From the NCBI GenBank assembly GCA_029212465.1, contig JARGNV010000003.1, positions 1-48,145 of the forward strand: a stretch of 48,145 bases of DNA. The letters are read 5' to 3'. The stretch's first letter is position 1. Each line of letters starts with the position of its first letter. The notes under the pieces are model-generated. The model was not told where the DNA came from. It saw nothing but the letters and a program-made list of their open reading frames with translations, and did not search any database. A program made the translations under genes and the position numbers. This stretch comes from Legionellaceae bacterium (GTDB lineage Bacteria; Pseudomonadota; Gammaproteobacteria; Legionellales; Legionellaceae). Shown here piece after piece: positions 35,437 through 44,001 of the stretch.

Positions 35437-35465
35437 TTGAATGTAATAATATTAAACATTATGAT
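35437..35465 (+). promoter_or_regulatory. Sigma-70 promoter before Wip-like gene
   Basis: TTGAAT at 35437-35442, 17 bases, then TATGAT at 35460-35465. The transcript would begin near 35472, giving a leader of about 17 bases before the ATG at 35489. This indicates the phosphatase gene is transcribed on its own, not only from upstream. Confidence 0.55.
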
Positions 35466-35488
35466 TTTAATATGAGTTGTATGATATT

Positions 35489-37309
35489 ATGGCGCGTTCC
35501 AAATTATCTCCGGTGATAAAGCTTAAAGCGCCTCCTTCGCGAAGTAACTTAAAAGTGAGTCCCACACAAGTTACATTAGGTGATTTGCATTCAAATGCCA
35601 TTAAACTCGTGCATAGTTTGGTGTGCTATGGTATTTGTGAATTTGATCAGCAGCCTTTTGAAGAATTGCTTGCGCTGTATACAAAAAAAAATCCGACAGA
35701 AGCCGATAAAAAAGCTTTTATACAACACATTAAAACCTCACTGAAAGTTAAAGACTGTAAAATTTTATTACGCCTTATTGGGGACATCGTTGCCGATCGT
35801 GGTAAAAATGATGTGTATGTGTTGGCCATTCTTGATGTCTTGAAAGAACAAGGTGTCCCTATCTCTACCCTTGTGTCTAATCATGATGTGGAGCTTATTC
35901 TTGCTTATGAGCGATACAAAAAAAATGGTGGAAAGTTTGAGTTAGACAAGGTTCGCACTAGCCCTGTAAAATCTCTTGAAGCGCTAGAAGCAAGTGTTGG
36001 TGAAGGAAAAGCGATTTCATTTGCTGAATTTGAGCGTTTAATGGAAAAGGTTTACTTACCTACGTTAAAGTTGGTCGATTACTCATTGTCTAGCACAGTT
36101 CCCAAGCATATTACTATTTTTAGTCATGCACCGATTGATTTAGAAGTGATTCAACATATGGCAAATAAGTTTGGAGTTACTTATAAGGCTTCAACAGTAG
36201 ATGCATTAGCTTCGACGATAGATGCGATTAATCGACGCTTTTCTAATTATGTGCGTGATGGTAATTTTAACCTAATTTATGATGGTGAAAAAATTCCATC
36301 CAATTATTTTGTTCCCAAAAAAGCATGTGTTGAATGTGCAATATGGAATAGAAATGAAGACTTAAATGCCGGAAGCGATACACTTGATGCAGCAGATGTA
36401 ACCTTTGTATATGGACATACTGAAGAGGATTATCATACGAGAGAGAATGTAGTATGCATTGATAATCTAGCAGGAAAGGGTGGTTTACAACCTGAGATTG
36501 ATCCTGTTTTTATTTCTGATGAACCTCACTCTCCAGCAAACCATATGAAGCTGAAGCCATCAGCTTATCTTTCTGAGCAGGTATTAACCGAGTGTCAAGT
36601 AATTTGGGGAGAGGAGAAACAAAGCTTGCTGAGTAAAATCAGCGATAATAAAGCGGCATTGAAAGTTGCTGATTCATTCACTAAAGAACGCCTCAATACT
36701 GAAAATGCAGCACTGATTATCCGTATTAACGCATATAATGCATTGCTTGTGCTTGATAAAGCCAGCTCTTCAAAAGGGGAACTGAACGATTTAAATCAGT
36801 TGCTTTTGGTTGCACGAGCAGGGGTTAAGAAAAAAGTGTCTGAAGAGGCTAACGAAGATTTTGTTAATGTAATTAAAGATGCACTTTCTGTTTTAAAGAG
36901 TTACTCTGCGGGCAGTGAGATCAGAAAAAGCATTGAATGTATTGAGCAAGATTTAGAAAAAAAAGCATTTAAACAGGCAGAGGAAACCCTTTCTATGCTT
37001 GCCCAGGGTAGTTTTGAAGGCTTGGGAAAAAAAGGCGTGAATGCAGAAGAGCGAGGGATACTCCAAAAGGCCTGGTACACTGTGATTAGTGGGATTCGGT
37101 TTTTTCTAGGGCTTATTATGTCGATTTTTACTCAAGATTCAGAGTATGGCAATAAATTTGCAAAATCACTGATTGGAAGGTCATTTTTCTTTCAGAAACC
37201 CAAAACGAAATTTGAAAAAGCACTGATACAAGAACAGCTTGATGCATTAGAGTCTGCAAAAGAAAAGCTCAATGGGGCAATTGATGCAGGAAATGTATTG
37301 AACATGTAA
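35489..37309 (+). CDS. Wip-like PPP-family protein phosphatase (effector candidate)
   Basis: A 606-residue protein with a phosphoprotein-phosphatase (PPP) fold in its first 310 residues. The conserved metal motifs occur in order: VTLGDLHSNAIKL (GDxH, Asp32/His34), RLIGDIVADRGKND (GDxxxDRG, Asp99), LVSNHDVELI (NHD, Asn131/His132), FSHAP (His213) and VYGHTEED (His310). AIWNR adds the PPP Trp-x-Arg motif. This pattern, including GDxxADRGxND, is that of Legionella effectors WipA and WipB. The C-terminal half is helical with one hydrophobic segment (ISGIRFFLGLIMSIF). ATG 35489 is preferred to the upstream TTG. Translocation is inferred. Confidence 0.8.
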   Translation: MARSKLSPVIKLKAPPSRSNLKVSPTQVTLGDLHSNAIKLVHSLVCYGICEFDQQPFEELLALYTKKNPTEADKKAFIQHIKTSLKVKDCKILLRLIGDIVADRGKNDVYVLAILDVLKEQGVPISTLVSNHDVELILAYERYKKNGGKFELDKVRTSPVKSLEALEASVGEGKAISFAEFERLMEKVYLPTLKLVDYSLSSTVPKHITIFSHAPIDLEVIQHMANKFGVTYKASTVDALASTIDAINRRFSNYVRDGNFNLIYDGEKIPSNYFVPKKACVECAIWNRNEDLNAGSDTLDAADVTFVYGHTEEDYHTRENVVCIDNLAGKGGLQPEIDPVFISDEPHSPANHMKLKPSAYLSEQVLTECQVIWGEEKQSLLSKISDNKAALKVADSFTKERLNTENAALIIRINAYNALLVLDKASSSKGELNDLNQLLLVARAGVKKKVSEEANEDFVNVIKDALSVLKSYSAGSEIRKSIECIEQDLEKKAFKQAEETLSMLAQGSFEGLGKKGVNAEERGILQKAWYTVISGIRFFLGLIMSIFTQDSEYGNKFAKSLIGRSFFFQKPKTKFEKALIQEQLDALESAKEKLNGAIDAGNVLNM

Positions 37310-37339
37310 TATTTGCCTTTTTAAAAATCAAAACTTTGA

Positions 37340-37345
37340 TATAAT
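37340..37345 (+). promoter_or_regulatory. -10 box before small orphan gene
   Basis: Perfect TATAAT at 37340-37345, 36 bases before the ATG at 37381, with no convincing -35 box at normal spacing. It suggests the small downstream gene has its own start of transcription. Confidence 0.4.
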
Positions 37346-37380
37346 GTACGGCTTAATTTTACAAGAGAAAAGGGTTGTTG

Positions 37381-37692
37381 ATGCCATCCGTAGAAGTAAA
37401 AGTAAAAGTAGACATTTCAGATACACTTGCCGCTATTAATGAAATAAATGAGAAGGTAGATTCACTTTTAGTGAAAATGCGTTTTTTTAAGCCTAAGCCT
37501 AGCGTTCCGGGCCCTACGGTTTCGCCCGTTAGGAAGTCTTCTTCAAGTGATGCAGGTTCACCGGTATCGCTTCAGGCGTTATTCGCTTACAATCAAAAAA
37601 AGCATAGAACCCATCCCTTTACACCACCTCACAGTCCTGATAAAAAAGAAAAATCAAGCCCTCACTATCCTCGAATGATTCCGACGAAGTAA
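37381..37692 (+). CDS. Hypothetical small basic protein
   Basis: A 103-residue protein. The first 40 residues contain a strand-like VEVKVKVDISDTL and an amphipathic helix (AAINEINEKVDSLLVKMRFF). The rest is low-complexity and rich in Pro, Ser, Lys and His (KPKPSVPGPTVSPVRKSSSS; HTHPFTPPHSPDKKEKSSPH in spirit), so probably disordered. ATG 37381 follows an AAAAGGG sequence. No known domain. The basic Pro/Ser-rich tail could be a secretion signal or a nucleic-acid or host-protein interaction region, but nothing shows this. It overlaps the convergent MFS gene by 39 bases. Confidence 0.6.
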   Translation: MPSVEVKVKVDISDTLAAINEINEKVDSLLVKMRFFKPKPSVPGPTVSPVRKSSSSDAGSPVSLQALFAYNQKKHRTHPFTPPHSPDKKEKSSPHYPRMIPTK

Positions 37693-38847
37693 GTAAAAGT
37701 TGATGAGGCTAAAGAAAAGAATGGGGGCAGCTAAAGGCAGCGTTGAGGTCATTTCAAATCGGGTTACAAATAGCCCAATAAGCGCGGGTAAACCATATTG
37801 AACAGCACCAAAAATACCTGATGCGGTTCCTGCGTGATTACCAAATGGCTCGAGTGCCTCGCTAGTTGCAGGTCCCATGATAAGCCCACCACCTAGCGTG
37901 ATGAAAGCATTACTGAGCACAATACAAATCACATTTAACCCAAAACCATAGTTCAGTAGCAGCATGCTGCCTGCGCCAAACATTGCAAAGCAATTTCCGA
38001 TTAGAATGAGGTGCGTGAGTTTAAATCTATCCAAAAGCAAAGACGCAATATAGTTTCCAGATAAGTAAAAACACGCATTCATGCCAAACAAAAGTGAGTA
38101 AGCATAACTAGAAAGCTGCAGTCGTTTCATGAGTAAGATACTGCCAATCGAAAAATAAAGAAAAAGGCCTGTCATGACCATTGTGGTGCATATTGTAAAT
38201 GCCCAGAAAGGCCCGTTTTTAAGAATGAGCTTATAGACATCTTGATTGGGTAGTAGATTGTCTTGTGAACCTGGTGTTTGTTCTTTCCGTGTTTCTGGTA
38301 GTGTAATCACTAAAAGAATAAGGCTAAGTCCTGAGAAAAGCGCTAAAAAGTGAAACGTATATTCCCAGTCGTTGAAGTGGTCGATAATACTTGCACCAAA
38401 TAGAGGGGCGAGCATTGCAGTTAGGGCAAGTGCGCAGGTGGTGTAGCTGTACATTTTGGCAGATTCATTACGATTGTAGGTATCCCGGATAATTGCATAA
38501 ACCACCACAAGTCCTGTTGCAGAACTAAGCCCTTGCAAAAAACGAAAGAGCGTTAGCCAATACAAGTTATGCGTGGTTGTACAAAGGTAAGAGCTGATTG
38601 AAAACCCAAGGCACGCACTTATCATAAAGGGTTTTCGGCCGTACACGTCGGAGAGTTTTCCCATAATAAGCTGAGGAAAGCTCGAGGCTAGCACATAACT
38701 GACTAATAAAAATTGAATGTCTTGTTCGGTGATATTTAAGCTTTTAAGCATTACCGGTATACCACTTACAAAAATATCCATGCCGAACGGTTGCAGCATT
38801 GCACAGGGTGCGAGAATGAGTAGGGCATATCGTGTAAATAATTTCAT
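37654..38847 (-). CDS. MFS transporter, Bcr/CflA type
   Basis: A 397-residue multidrug-type major facilitator with 12 membrane helices. The first helix and loop (MLQPFGMDIFVSGIPVML) match the DMY(L)PALP-type signature of the Bcr/CflA drug-export subfamily. GKLSDVYGRKPFMI is the loop 2-3 motif, and RFLQGLSSATGLVVVYAIIRD the antiporter helix. I chose the ATG at 38845-38847 (MKLFTRYALLIL); upstream in-frame ATGs add a charged, unrelated leader and none has a clear ribosome-binding site. Substrate unknown. It is set among effector-like genes rather than next to a regulator. Confidence 0.88.
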   Translation of the reverse strand: MKLFTRYALLILAPCAMLQPFGMDIFVSGIPVMLKSLNITEQDIQFLLVSYVLASSFPQLIMGKLSDVYGRKPFMISACLGFSISSYLCTTTHNLYWLTLFRFLQGLSSATGLVVVYAIIRDTYNRNESAKMYSYTTCALALTAMLAPLFGASIIDHFNDWEYTFHFLALFSGLSLILLVITLPETRKEQTPGSQDNLLPNQDVYKLILKNGPFWAFTICTTMVMTGLFLYFSIGSILLMKRLQLSSYAYSLLFGMNACFYLSGNYIASLLLDRFKLTHLILIGNCFAMFGAGSMLLLNYGFGLNVICIVLSNAFITLGGGLIMGPATSEALEPFGNHAGTASGIFGAVQYGLPALIGLFVTRFEMTSTLPLAAPILFFSLINFYLLRRNHSRIVRA

Positions 38848-38987
38848 AATGCAAGTGTGTTTAACTAAAAGCACAAATTTCATCATGTTAGCATGTATTT
38901 TTAAAAAGTGCTTGAGAAATTGCTTCAACTTTTGTGTTTTTTATATAGAATTCTGTCTGTGTTGAATTAATATGATTGAGTTGTGCT

Positions 38988-39806
38988 ATGTTGTTAGAGC
39001 GTTTTAAAAAATGGTTTGATTTAAAGCTAGATGAGTCAGAAGAAGTTGAACTTAGAAAAGTTGATGATGAGTTGGCGCATATATCCTATGAGTTTCCTGC
39101 ATCAATTTCAGCGCTCCATCAATATGTCGGGAGCGAGCGGCGCAAAGGCGTAGCCAGATTTTATCAACTTAAACAAGAAACCTCAGGTGTTCTAAAAATT
39201 GCATTAGCGTCAGGTGGTAATGAAGCGCGTTGGAAGCGTGCATATGATGCAGCACAGGCAAGTGATGCCGTTGCCCGAGCGTTATTGGTGAGTAAGCTTC
39301 GGGATATGCTTGTAAAACCTGGTGGGTTCTTTACGCCAGGAAGTCATACTAACAAGTTTTCCGCTGCTTGTTTTGCGCTGGTACTGTCAAATTGGTCTTT
39401 AAAAGCTTTGACATCCATAGATGAAGAAATACTCAACCAATGGAGTAATGGTGCTCTTTATTTATTCATTACTGTATTTTTACTTCCAGCAGCTCTAAAT
39501 GAATATAAAGAGAGTTATTTAAATACATTACTTCCCTTTTTAAGTAAACATCAGGATTTGAGCGAAGAGGTGAAGCGCTTAGCATTGGAAGCTGGGGTTG
39601 AAGTTGGCGCTTTGGAGGGCAACACACCTACATCTCAACTGGAAGTTATAACAGGGGCAACAGAGGAATGGCCTGCGAGATATGAGCGAGCAACCAAGGC
39701 ACTCATGTCTCTCTCGCGTTTTTCTCGGAAGCAGGAAAATAGACCGGAGGGCGATAATACTTCGGAGCTAAAAGCTGAAAATATGACCCATACCGTTAAA
39801 TTCTAA
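38988..39806 (+). CDS. Hypothetical helical protein (effector candidate)
   Basis: A 272-residue protein without a recognised domain. It is mostly helical; residues 1-110 are charged (LLERFKKWFDLKLDESEEVELR), followed by a hydrophobic stretch (GALYLFITVFLLPAAL, about 160-175) that could cross or sit in a membrane. The C-terminal 45 residues are polar with several Glu and Arg (RFSRKQENRPEGDNTSELKA). ATG 38988 is chosen over a TTG 12 bases upstream. A possible promoter (TTGCTT, 16 bases, TATATA at 38942-38947) lies ahead. Context between a Wip-like gene and nrdB, on its own promoter, resembles that of its orphan neighbours. Confidence 0.6.
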   Translation: MLLERFKKWFDLKLDESEEVELRKVDDELAHISYEFPASISALHQYVGSERRKGVARFYQLKQETSGVLKIALASGGNEARWKRAYDAAQASDAVARALLVSKLRDMLVKPGGFFTPGSHTNKFSAACFALVLSNWSLKALTSIDEEILNQWSNGALYLFITVFLLPAALNEYKESYLNTLLPFLSKHQDLSEEVKRLALEAGVEVGALEGNTPTSQLEVITGATEEWPARYERATKALMSLSRFSRKQENRPEGDNTSELKAENMTHTVKF

Positions 39807-39809
39807 TGC

Positions 39810-39845
39810 GCTGACTGCCTTGCATGTAGATACAGGACAGTCAGC
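39810..39845. repeat. Inverted repeat between convergent genes
   Basis: GCTGACTG (39810-39817) pairs exactly with CAGTCAGC (39838-39845), and the stem continues with CTTG/CAGG after one mismatch, leaving a ten-base loop. It lies in the short gap between the plus-strand orphan gene and nrdB. There is no T-run on either side, so it is not a classic intrinsic terminator; it could still stop or stabilise either transcript. Confidence 0.6.
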
Positions 39846-39862
39846 AGGTGATGCTACTTTAA

Positions 39863-40978
39863 TTATGCTTCGTCCTCATCATCCCAACTTAATGTGCCAC
39901 CGGCTTGATACTCAATCACACGTGTTTCAAAGAAGTTTTTCTCTTTCTTTAGATCTAGCATTTCGCTCATCCATGGGAAAGGATTTTCTGCACCAGGATA
40001 TAATTCAGCAAGACCAATTTGTGTTAAACGTCTGTTAGCAATAAAGTGCAAATATTCCTCAAACATTTCAGCATTCATGCCTAAAATACCACGTGGCATA
40101 GTATCTTTTGCATATTGATACTCAAGCGCAACTCCCTCTTTTACAAGCTGTGTCATTTCTTCTTTAAAGCTATCAGTCCAGAGCTCTGGGTTTTCGATTT
40201 TAATTTGGTTAATCACATCAATACCAAAATTCATGTGCATCGACTCATCACGTAAAATGTACTGGAATTGTTCGGAGGTGCCTACCATCTTATTACGTCT
40301 ACCCATAGACAAAATTTGTGTGAAGCCAACGTAGAAGAAAATGCCTTCAAAGACCACATAAAAAGCAATTAAATCACGCAACAGGCGTTGGTTTGCTTCT
40401 GGGGTTCCAGTTAAGAAGGTAGGGTCGCCCAGGCTTTGTGTAAATGGAAGTGCCCAAGCAGCTTTCTTAGAAACAGATGGAATTTCACGGTACATATTAA
40501 ATACGGCCGCCTCATCAAGGCCTAGGCTTTCAATAATATATTGGTAAGCATGCGTATGAAGCGCTTCTTCAAAGGCTTGACGAAGAAGGTACTGACGACA
40601 CTCAGGGTTAGTAATGTGTCGGTATACGGCCAAGACTAAGTTATTTGCAACCAAGGAGTCAGCTGTTGAGAAAAAGCCTAAGTTACGCAGAATAATGAGG
40701 CGCTCATCCTCAGTAAGGCCTTCTGGGTTATTCCAAAGTGCTAAGTCTGCACTCATACTGATTTCGTTTGGCATCCAGTGGTTGGCGCAGGCTGTTAAAT
40801 ATTTATCCCAAGCCCATGTGTACTTAAAAGGCACCAGTTGATTTAAGTCAGCACGGCAGTTGATTATTTTTTTATCATCCACTTGAACGCGTGCTGCCCC
40901 CATTTCAAGGGATTCTAATCCAGTTGCACCGAGTGCTTCTGGTTTGGCTGTTGTTGTTTCATTTAAGGTAGTGCTCAT
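39863..40978 (-). CDS. nrdB: Ribonucleotide reductase class Ia, beta subunit
   Basis: A 371-residue R2 protein that holds the diiron-tyrosyl radical cofactor. Ligands visible are Asp107 (STADSLVAN) and Glu138/His141 in [14 protein letters not shown], with the radical Tyr145 spaced as in E. coli R2. The second-half ligands are in [12 protein letters not shown] and [11 protein letters not shown]. Tyr145 shows it is not the Phe-containing class Ic form. The C-terminal tail (LSWDDEDEA) is the acidic peptide that docks on NrdA. It lies 23 bases after nrdA in the same operon. Confidence 0.96.
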   Translation of the reverse strand: MSTTLNETTTAKPEALGATGLESLEMGAARVQVDDKKIINCRADLNQLVPFKYTWAWDKYLTACANHWMPNEISMSADLALWNNPEGLTEDERLIILRNLGFFSTADSLVANNLVLAVYRHITNPECRQYLLRQAFEEALHTHAYQYIIESLGLDEAAVFNMYREIPSVSKKAAWALPFTQSLGDPTFLTGTPEANQRLLRDLIAFYVVFEGIFFYVGFTQILSMGRRNKMVGTSEQFQYILRDESMHMNFGIDVINQIKIENPELWTDSFKEEMTQLVKEGVALEYQYAKDTMPRGILGMNAEMFEEYLHFIANRRLTQIGLAELYPGAENPFPWMSEMLDLKKEKNFFETRVIEYQAGGTLSWDDEDEA

Positions 40979-41001
40979 GAATTTCTCCTAAATAATAAGG
41001 G

Positions 41002-43827
41002 TTATTGACAGGCTTCGCAGTCTGGGTCAAGAATCGAACAAGCTTTAGGGGTTGCGTCTTCCACTTTAACTGCATTGAGTGCACCATCCGTGAGCGTTGA
41101 TTTCTCAGCATTACTCGCACCTAAGCTGCGCAAATAATACGTCGTTTTTAATCCAGAAACCCAGGCATTTCGATAGAGTTCATCGAGTTTTTTGCCAGAA
41201 GGTTTCGCCATATAAATATTGAGTGATTGCGCTTGGTCAAGCCACTTTTGCCTGCGAGACGCCGCTTCAATGAGCCACTTAGGTTCTATTTCGAAGGCCG
41301 TTGCATAGCGCGCCTTTAATTCAGGCGGTATGCGGTTAATGTTTTGAATGCTGCCATTGAAATATTTTAAATCATTGACCATAACTTCATCCCACAAATT
41401 GAGCGCCTTTAAATCAGCCACTAAGTAGGGGTTGACTACGGTAAATTCACCGGACAAGTTCGATTTAACAAACAAGTTTTGATACGTTGGCTCAATCGAC
41501 TGCGAAACACCACAAATGTTAGAAATGGTAGCAGTAGGTGCAATTGCCATTAAGTTTGAGTTACGCATGCCTTGTGTACGGACCTTAACGCGTAGCGCCT
41601 CCCAATCTAGCGTTGTCGTTTTATCTTGCGTCAGTAAGCCGTTACGGGTTTTTTCAAGCCGTTTAATGGAGTCTATTGGTAAAATACCTTGGCTCCATAA
41701 TGAGCCTTCGTAGCTTGAGTAATGTCCACGCTCTTTGGCTAAATCAGAAGATGCCTCAATGGTATAGTAGCTAATGAGCTCCATGGATTTGTCTGCAAAG
41801 GCAATTGCTTCATCCGATGCATAATCAATGCCTTGTGCATACAAAGCGTCTTGGAAGCCCATTAAGCCAAGCCCAACTGGGCGATGCTTTAAGTTTGAAT
41901 TTCTGGCTTGTGGCACTGAGTAGTAGTTAATATCAATAACATTGTCCAGCATACGCACAGCGGTTTTAATGGTTTTTCGAAGTTTTTCTGTATCGAGTTT
42001 TCCATTTTTGATGTGTGCTGGCAGGTTAATGCTTCCCAAATTACAAACCGCAATTTCATCTTGAGACGTGTTCAATGTAATTTCAGTACACAGATTTGAG
42101 CTGTGAATAACGCCAGCATGTTGTTGCGGTGAACGTAGGTTGCACGTGTCTTTAAAGGTAAGCCATGGGTGTCCTGTTTCAAACAGCATGGAGAGCATTT
42201 TTCGCCACAATTTAATGGCGGGTAATGTTTTTGTGTTTTGTAGTTTTCCTTCACTCGCTGCTTTTTCATATTTTTGATAGAGCGCTTCAAACGCTGCACC
42301 GTAAGCATCATGTAGTCCGGGGACTTCGTCGGGTGAAAAAAGCGTCCAGTCTGCTTTTTCATGGACACGCTTCATGAATAAGTCTGGAATCCAAAGTGCT
42401 GTATTCATGTCGTGTGTACGGCGTCTGTCATCTCCCGTGTTTTTGCGAAGCTCCAGAAATTCTTCAACATCTTTGTGCCAACACTCAAGGTATGCGCATA
42501 CAGCGCCTTTGCGCTTGCCACCTTGATTCACTGCAACAGCAGTTGCATCAGCAACGTTTAAGAAAGGCACAACGCCTTGCGAACGGCCATTGGTACCCTT
42601 AATGTGAGCCCCCATTGCGCGCACAGAAGTCCAGTCATTACCAAGCCCACCTGCAAACTTTGATAGTAGGGCATTGTCTCGAATAGCGCCGTAAATGCCA
42701 TCCAGGTGGTCAGGCACTGTCGTGAGATAACAGCTTGAGAGTTGTGGTCTTGTGGTGCCTGCATTAAAGAGGGTTGGAGTGGATGACATATAGTCAAAGG
42801 ATGAAAGCTGGAGATAAAACTCAACTGCTTTTTCTTCACGCTCAGATTCTCTTAATGCAAGTCCCATTGCAACGCGCATGAAGAAGGCTTGTGGCAGTTC
42901 ATAGCGTGTTTCATGTTCGTGAATAAAGTAGCGGTCGTAGAGTGTTTGTAACCCTAAGTAAGTAAACTGCATATCACGTTTGGGGAGAAGTGCTTTACCA
43001 AGTTTTTCTAGGTCAAATTCAGCAAGGGATGGATCAAGAATACCTTGTTTGATGCCATGGGTGAGGTAAGCCTTAAAGTATTCAGGATAAAGGCCTGCCA
43101 TTTCGTCAGCAGTGGTTTCTTGCTGCATGCCCAACTTAGTGAGTGCCTCGGTACGTAAGCTGTTAAGCAATAAACGCGCACTAACGTAGGTATAGTTAGG
43201 TTCTTTTTCGACGAGTGCGCGTGCAGCCATAATCAGTGCTTTATGTACGTCTTCGAGGTGCGCTTGGTGATATAAGTTACGTAGCGCATCTTTTAAGATA
43301 GGCTCAGGCATTACATCTTTTAGATGAGCACAAGATTCTTTCACCAAGGTTTTTAAGCGTCCAAGTGAAAGTGGCTTTAACTCGCCGTTTGGCATGGTAA
43401 TGATAGGAGGCGTAGGACCTTTTGTAGGCGTGGTTTTAAGAGCCGATTCGCGCGCTTTTCGACGCTCCTCACGGTATAGGACATATGCACGTGCTACTTT
43501 ATACTCACCACTTCGCATCAGTGCTAATTCAACCTGATCTTGGATATCCTCGATATGAATAGTGCCACCACTTGGCAGACGGCGATAAAATGTATCGGTG
43601 ATTTGTTGTGTGAGTTGTTCAAGGTTTTTATGAATACGATCAGAGCTTGCAGCATTTCCACCTTCAACTGCAATAAAAGCTTTGCTCAAAGCTACTTGAA
43701 TTTTTGTTGCGTCGTAAGGTGCAACTTTACCATTCCGTTTGATAGTTTTAAGGGTTCCAGGAGCGTGTACTGTGAACTCAACAGGACTTTCGATGGATAC
43801 GTCTGTAGGTTCAAGCAATTGGGCCAT
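41002..43827 (-). CDS. nrdA: Ribonucleotide reductase class Ia, alpha subunit
   Basis: A 941-residue R1 protein that reduces ribonucleoside diphosphates. An N-terminal ATP-cone (TIKRNGKVAPYDATKIQVAL, about 27-120) gives allosteric control. The substrate-site cysteines are in QLSSCYLTT and SSNLCTEITL (Asn-Leu-Cys-Thr-Glu), with VCNLGSINLPA beside them. The radical-transfer Tyr pair is in KTTYYLRSLG. The C-terminus ends DPDCEACQ, the redox Cys pair reduced by thioredoxin or glutaredoxin. Transcription is likely controlled by NrdR through the paired boxes upstream. Confidence 0.97.
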   Translation of the reverse strand: MAQLLEPTDVSIESPVEFTVHAPGTLKTIKRNGKVAPYDATKIQVALSKAFIAVEGGNAASSDRIHKNLEQLTQQITDTFYRRLPSGGTIHIEDIQDQVELALMRSGEYKVARAYVLYREERRKARESALKTTPTKGPTPPIITMPNGELKPLSLGRLKTLVKESCAHLKDVMPEPILKDALRNLYHQAHLEDVHKALIMAARALVEKEPNYTYVSARLLLNSLRTEALTKLGMQQETTADEMAGLYPEYFKAYLTHGIKQGILDPSLAEFDLEKLGKALLPKRDMQFTYLGLQTLYDRYFIHEHETRYELPQAFFMRVAMGLALRESEREEKAVEFYLQLSSFDYMSSTPTLFNAGTTRPQLSSCYLTTVPDHLDGIYGAIRDNALLSKFAGGLGNDWTSVRAMGAHIKGTNGRSQGVVPFLNVADATAVAVNQGGKRKGAVCAYLECWHKDVEEFLELRKNTGDDRRRTHDMNTALWIPDLFMKRVHEKADWTLFSPDEVPGLHDAYGAAFEALYQKYEKAASEGKLQNTKTLPAIKLWRKMLSMLFETGHPWLTFKDTCNLRSPQQHAGVIHSSNLCTEITLNTSQDEIAVCNLGSINLPAHIKNGKLDTEKLRKTIKTAVRMLDNVIDINYYSVPQARNSNLKHRPVGLGLMGFQDALYAQGIDYASDEAIAFADKSMELISYYTIEASSDLAKERGHYSSYEGSLWSQGILPIDSIKRLEKTRNGLLTQDKTTTLDWEALRVKVRTQGMRNSNLMAIAPTATISNICGVSQSIEPTYQNLFVKSNLSGEFTVVNPYLVADLKALNLWDEVMVNDLKYFNGSIQNINRIPPELKARYATAFEIEPKWLIEAASRRQKWLDQAQSLNIYMAKPSGKKLDELYRNAWVSGLKTTYYLRSLGASNAEKSTLTDGALNAVKVEDATPKACSILDPDCEACQ

Positions 43828-43886
43828 AGTTCCTCCTGTGGCACGTTAAGGGTTATTAAAAATTAGTAGGTACAGAAACCAGCAAA

Positions 43887-43902
43887 ACACAAGATATAGT
43901 GT
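43887..43902 (-). promoter_or_regulatory. NrdR box 1
   Basis: ACACAAGATATAGTGT matches 15 of 16 positions of the known NrdR consensus (acaCwAtATaTwGtgt). It lies between the nrdA promoter and the gene. Its start is 31 bases from that of box 2, the one-face spacing typical of NrdR sites. Confidence 0.72.
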
Positions 43903-43917
43903 TTCATACGCTGATTA

Positions 43918-43933
43918 TCACAATATAATGTGT
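43918..43933 (-). promoter_or_regulatory. NrdR box 2, overlapping the -10
   Basis: TCACAATATAATGTGT matches about 14 of 16 positions of the NrdR consensus. It covers the -10 box of the nrdA promoter, so bound NrdR would block RNA polymerase when dATP is high. Confidence 0.68.
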
Positions 43934-43950
43934 TTTTAACAGAATAACAA
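43922..43950 (-). promoter_or_regulatory. Promoter of nrdAB
   Basis: Read on the minus strand: TTGTTA (43945-43950), 17 bases, then TATATT (43922-43927). The start point would be near 43915, giving a leader of about 90 bases before nrdA that contains NrdR box 1. Confidence 0.6.
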
Positions 43951-44001
43951 GAGAATAAGTGTGGGTATAGTCAGGGTATATGCTGTGGATAAGTTGTGTG
44001 T

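Noticed and set aside
37311-37330. PmrA-like site before the small gene at 37381
   Set aside because: Only one half-site (TGTAATATT) is acceptable; the second is a T/A run.
37396-37410. GTAAAAGTAAAAGTA as a CpxR box
   Set aside because: The period is six bases, it lies inside coding sequence, and it simply encodes alternating Val-Lys.
40500-40580. NrdB as a tyrosine-less class Ic enzyme
   Set aside because: The segment EALHTHAY keeps the radical Tyr at the E. coli spacing.
41516-43866. Plus-strand open frames opposite nrdA
   Set aside because: They are shadows of the strongly supported nrdA frame, with no family match or start signals.
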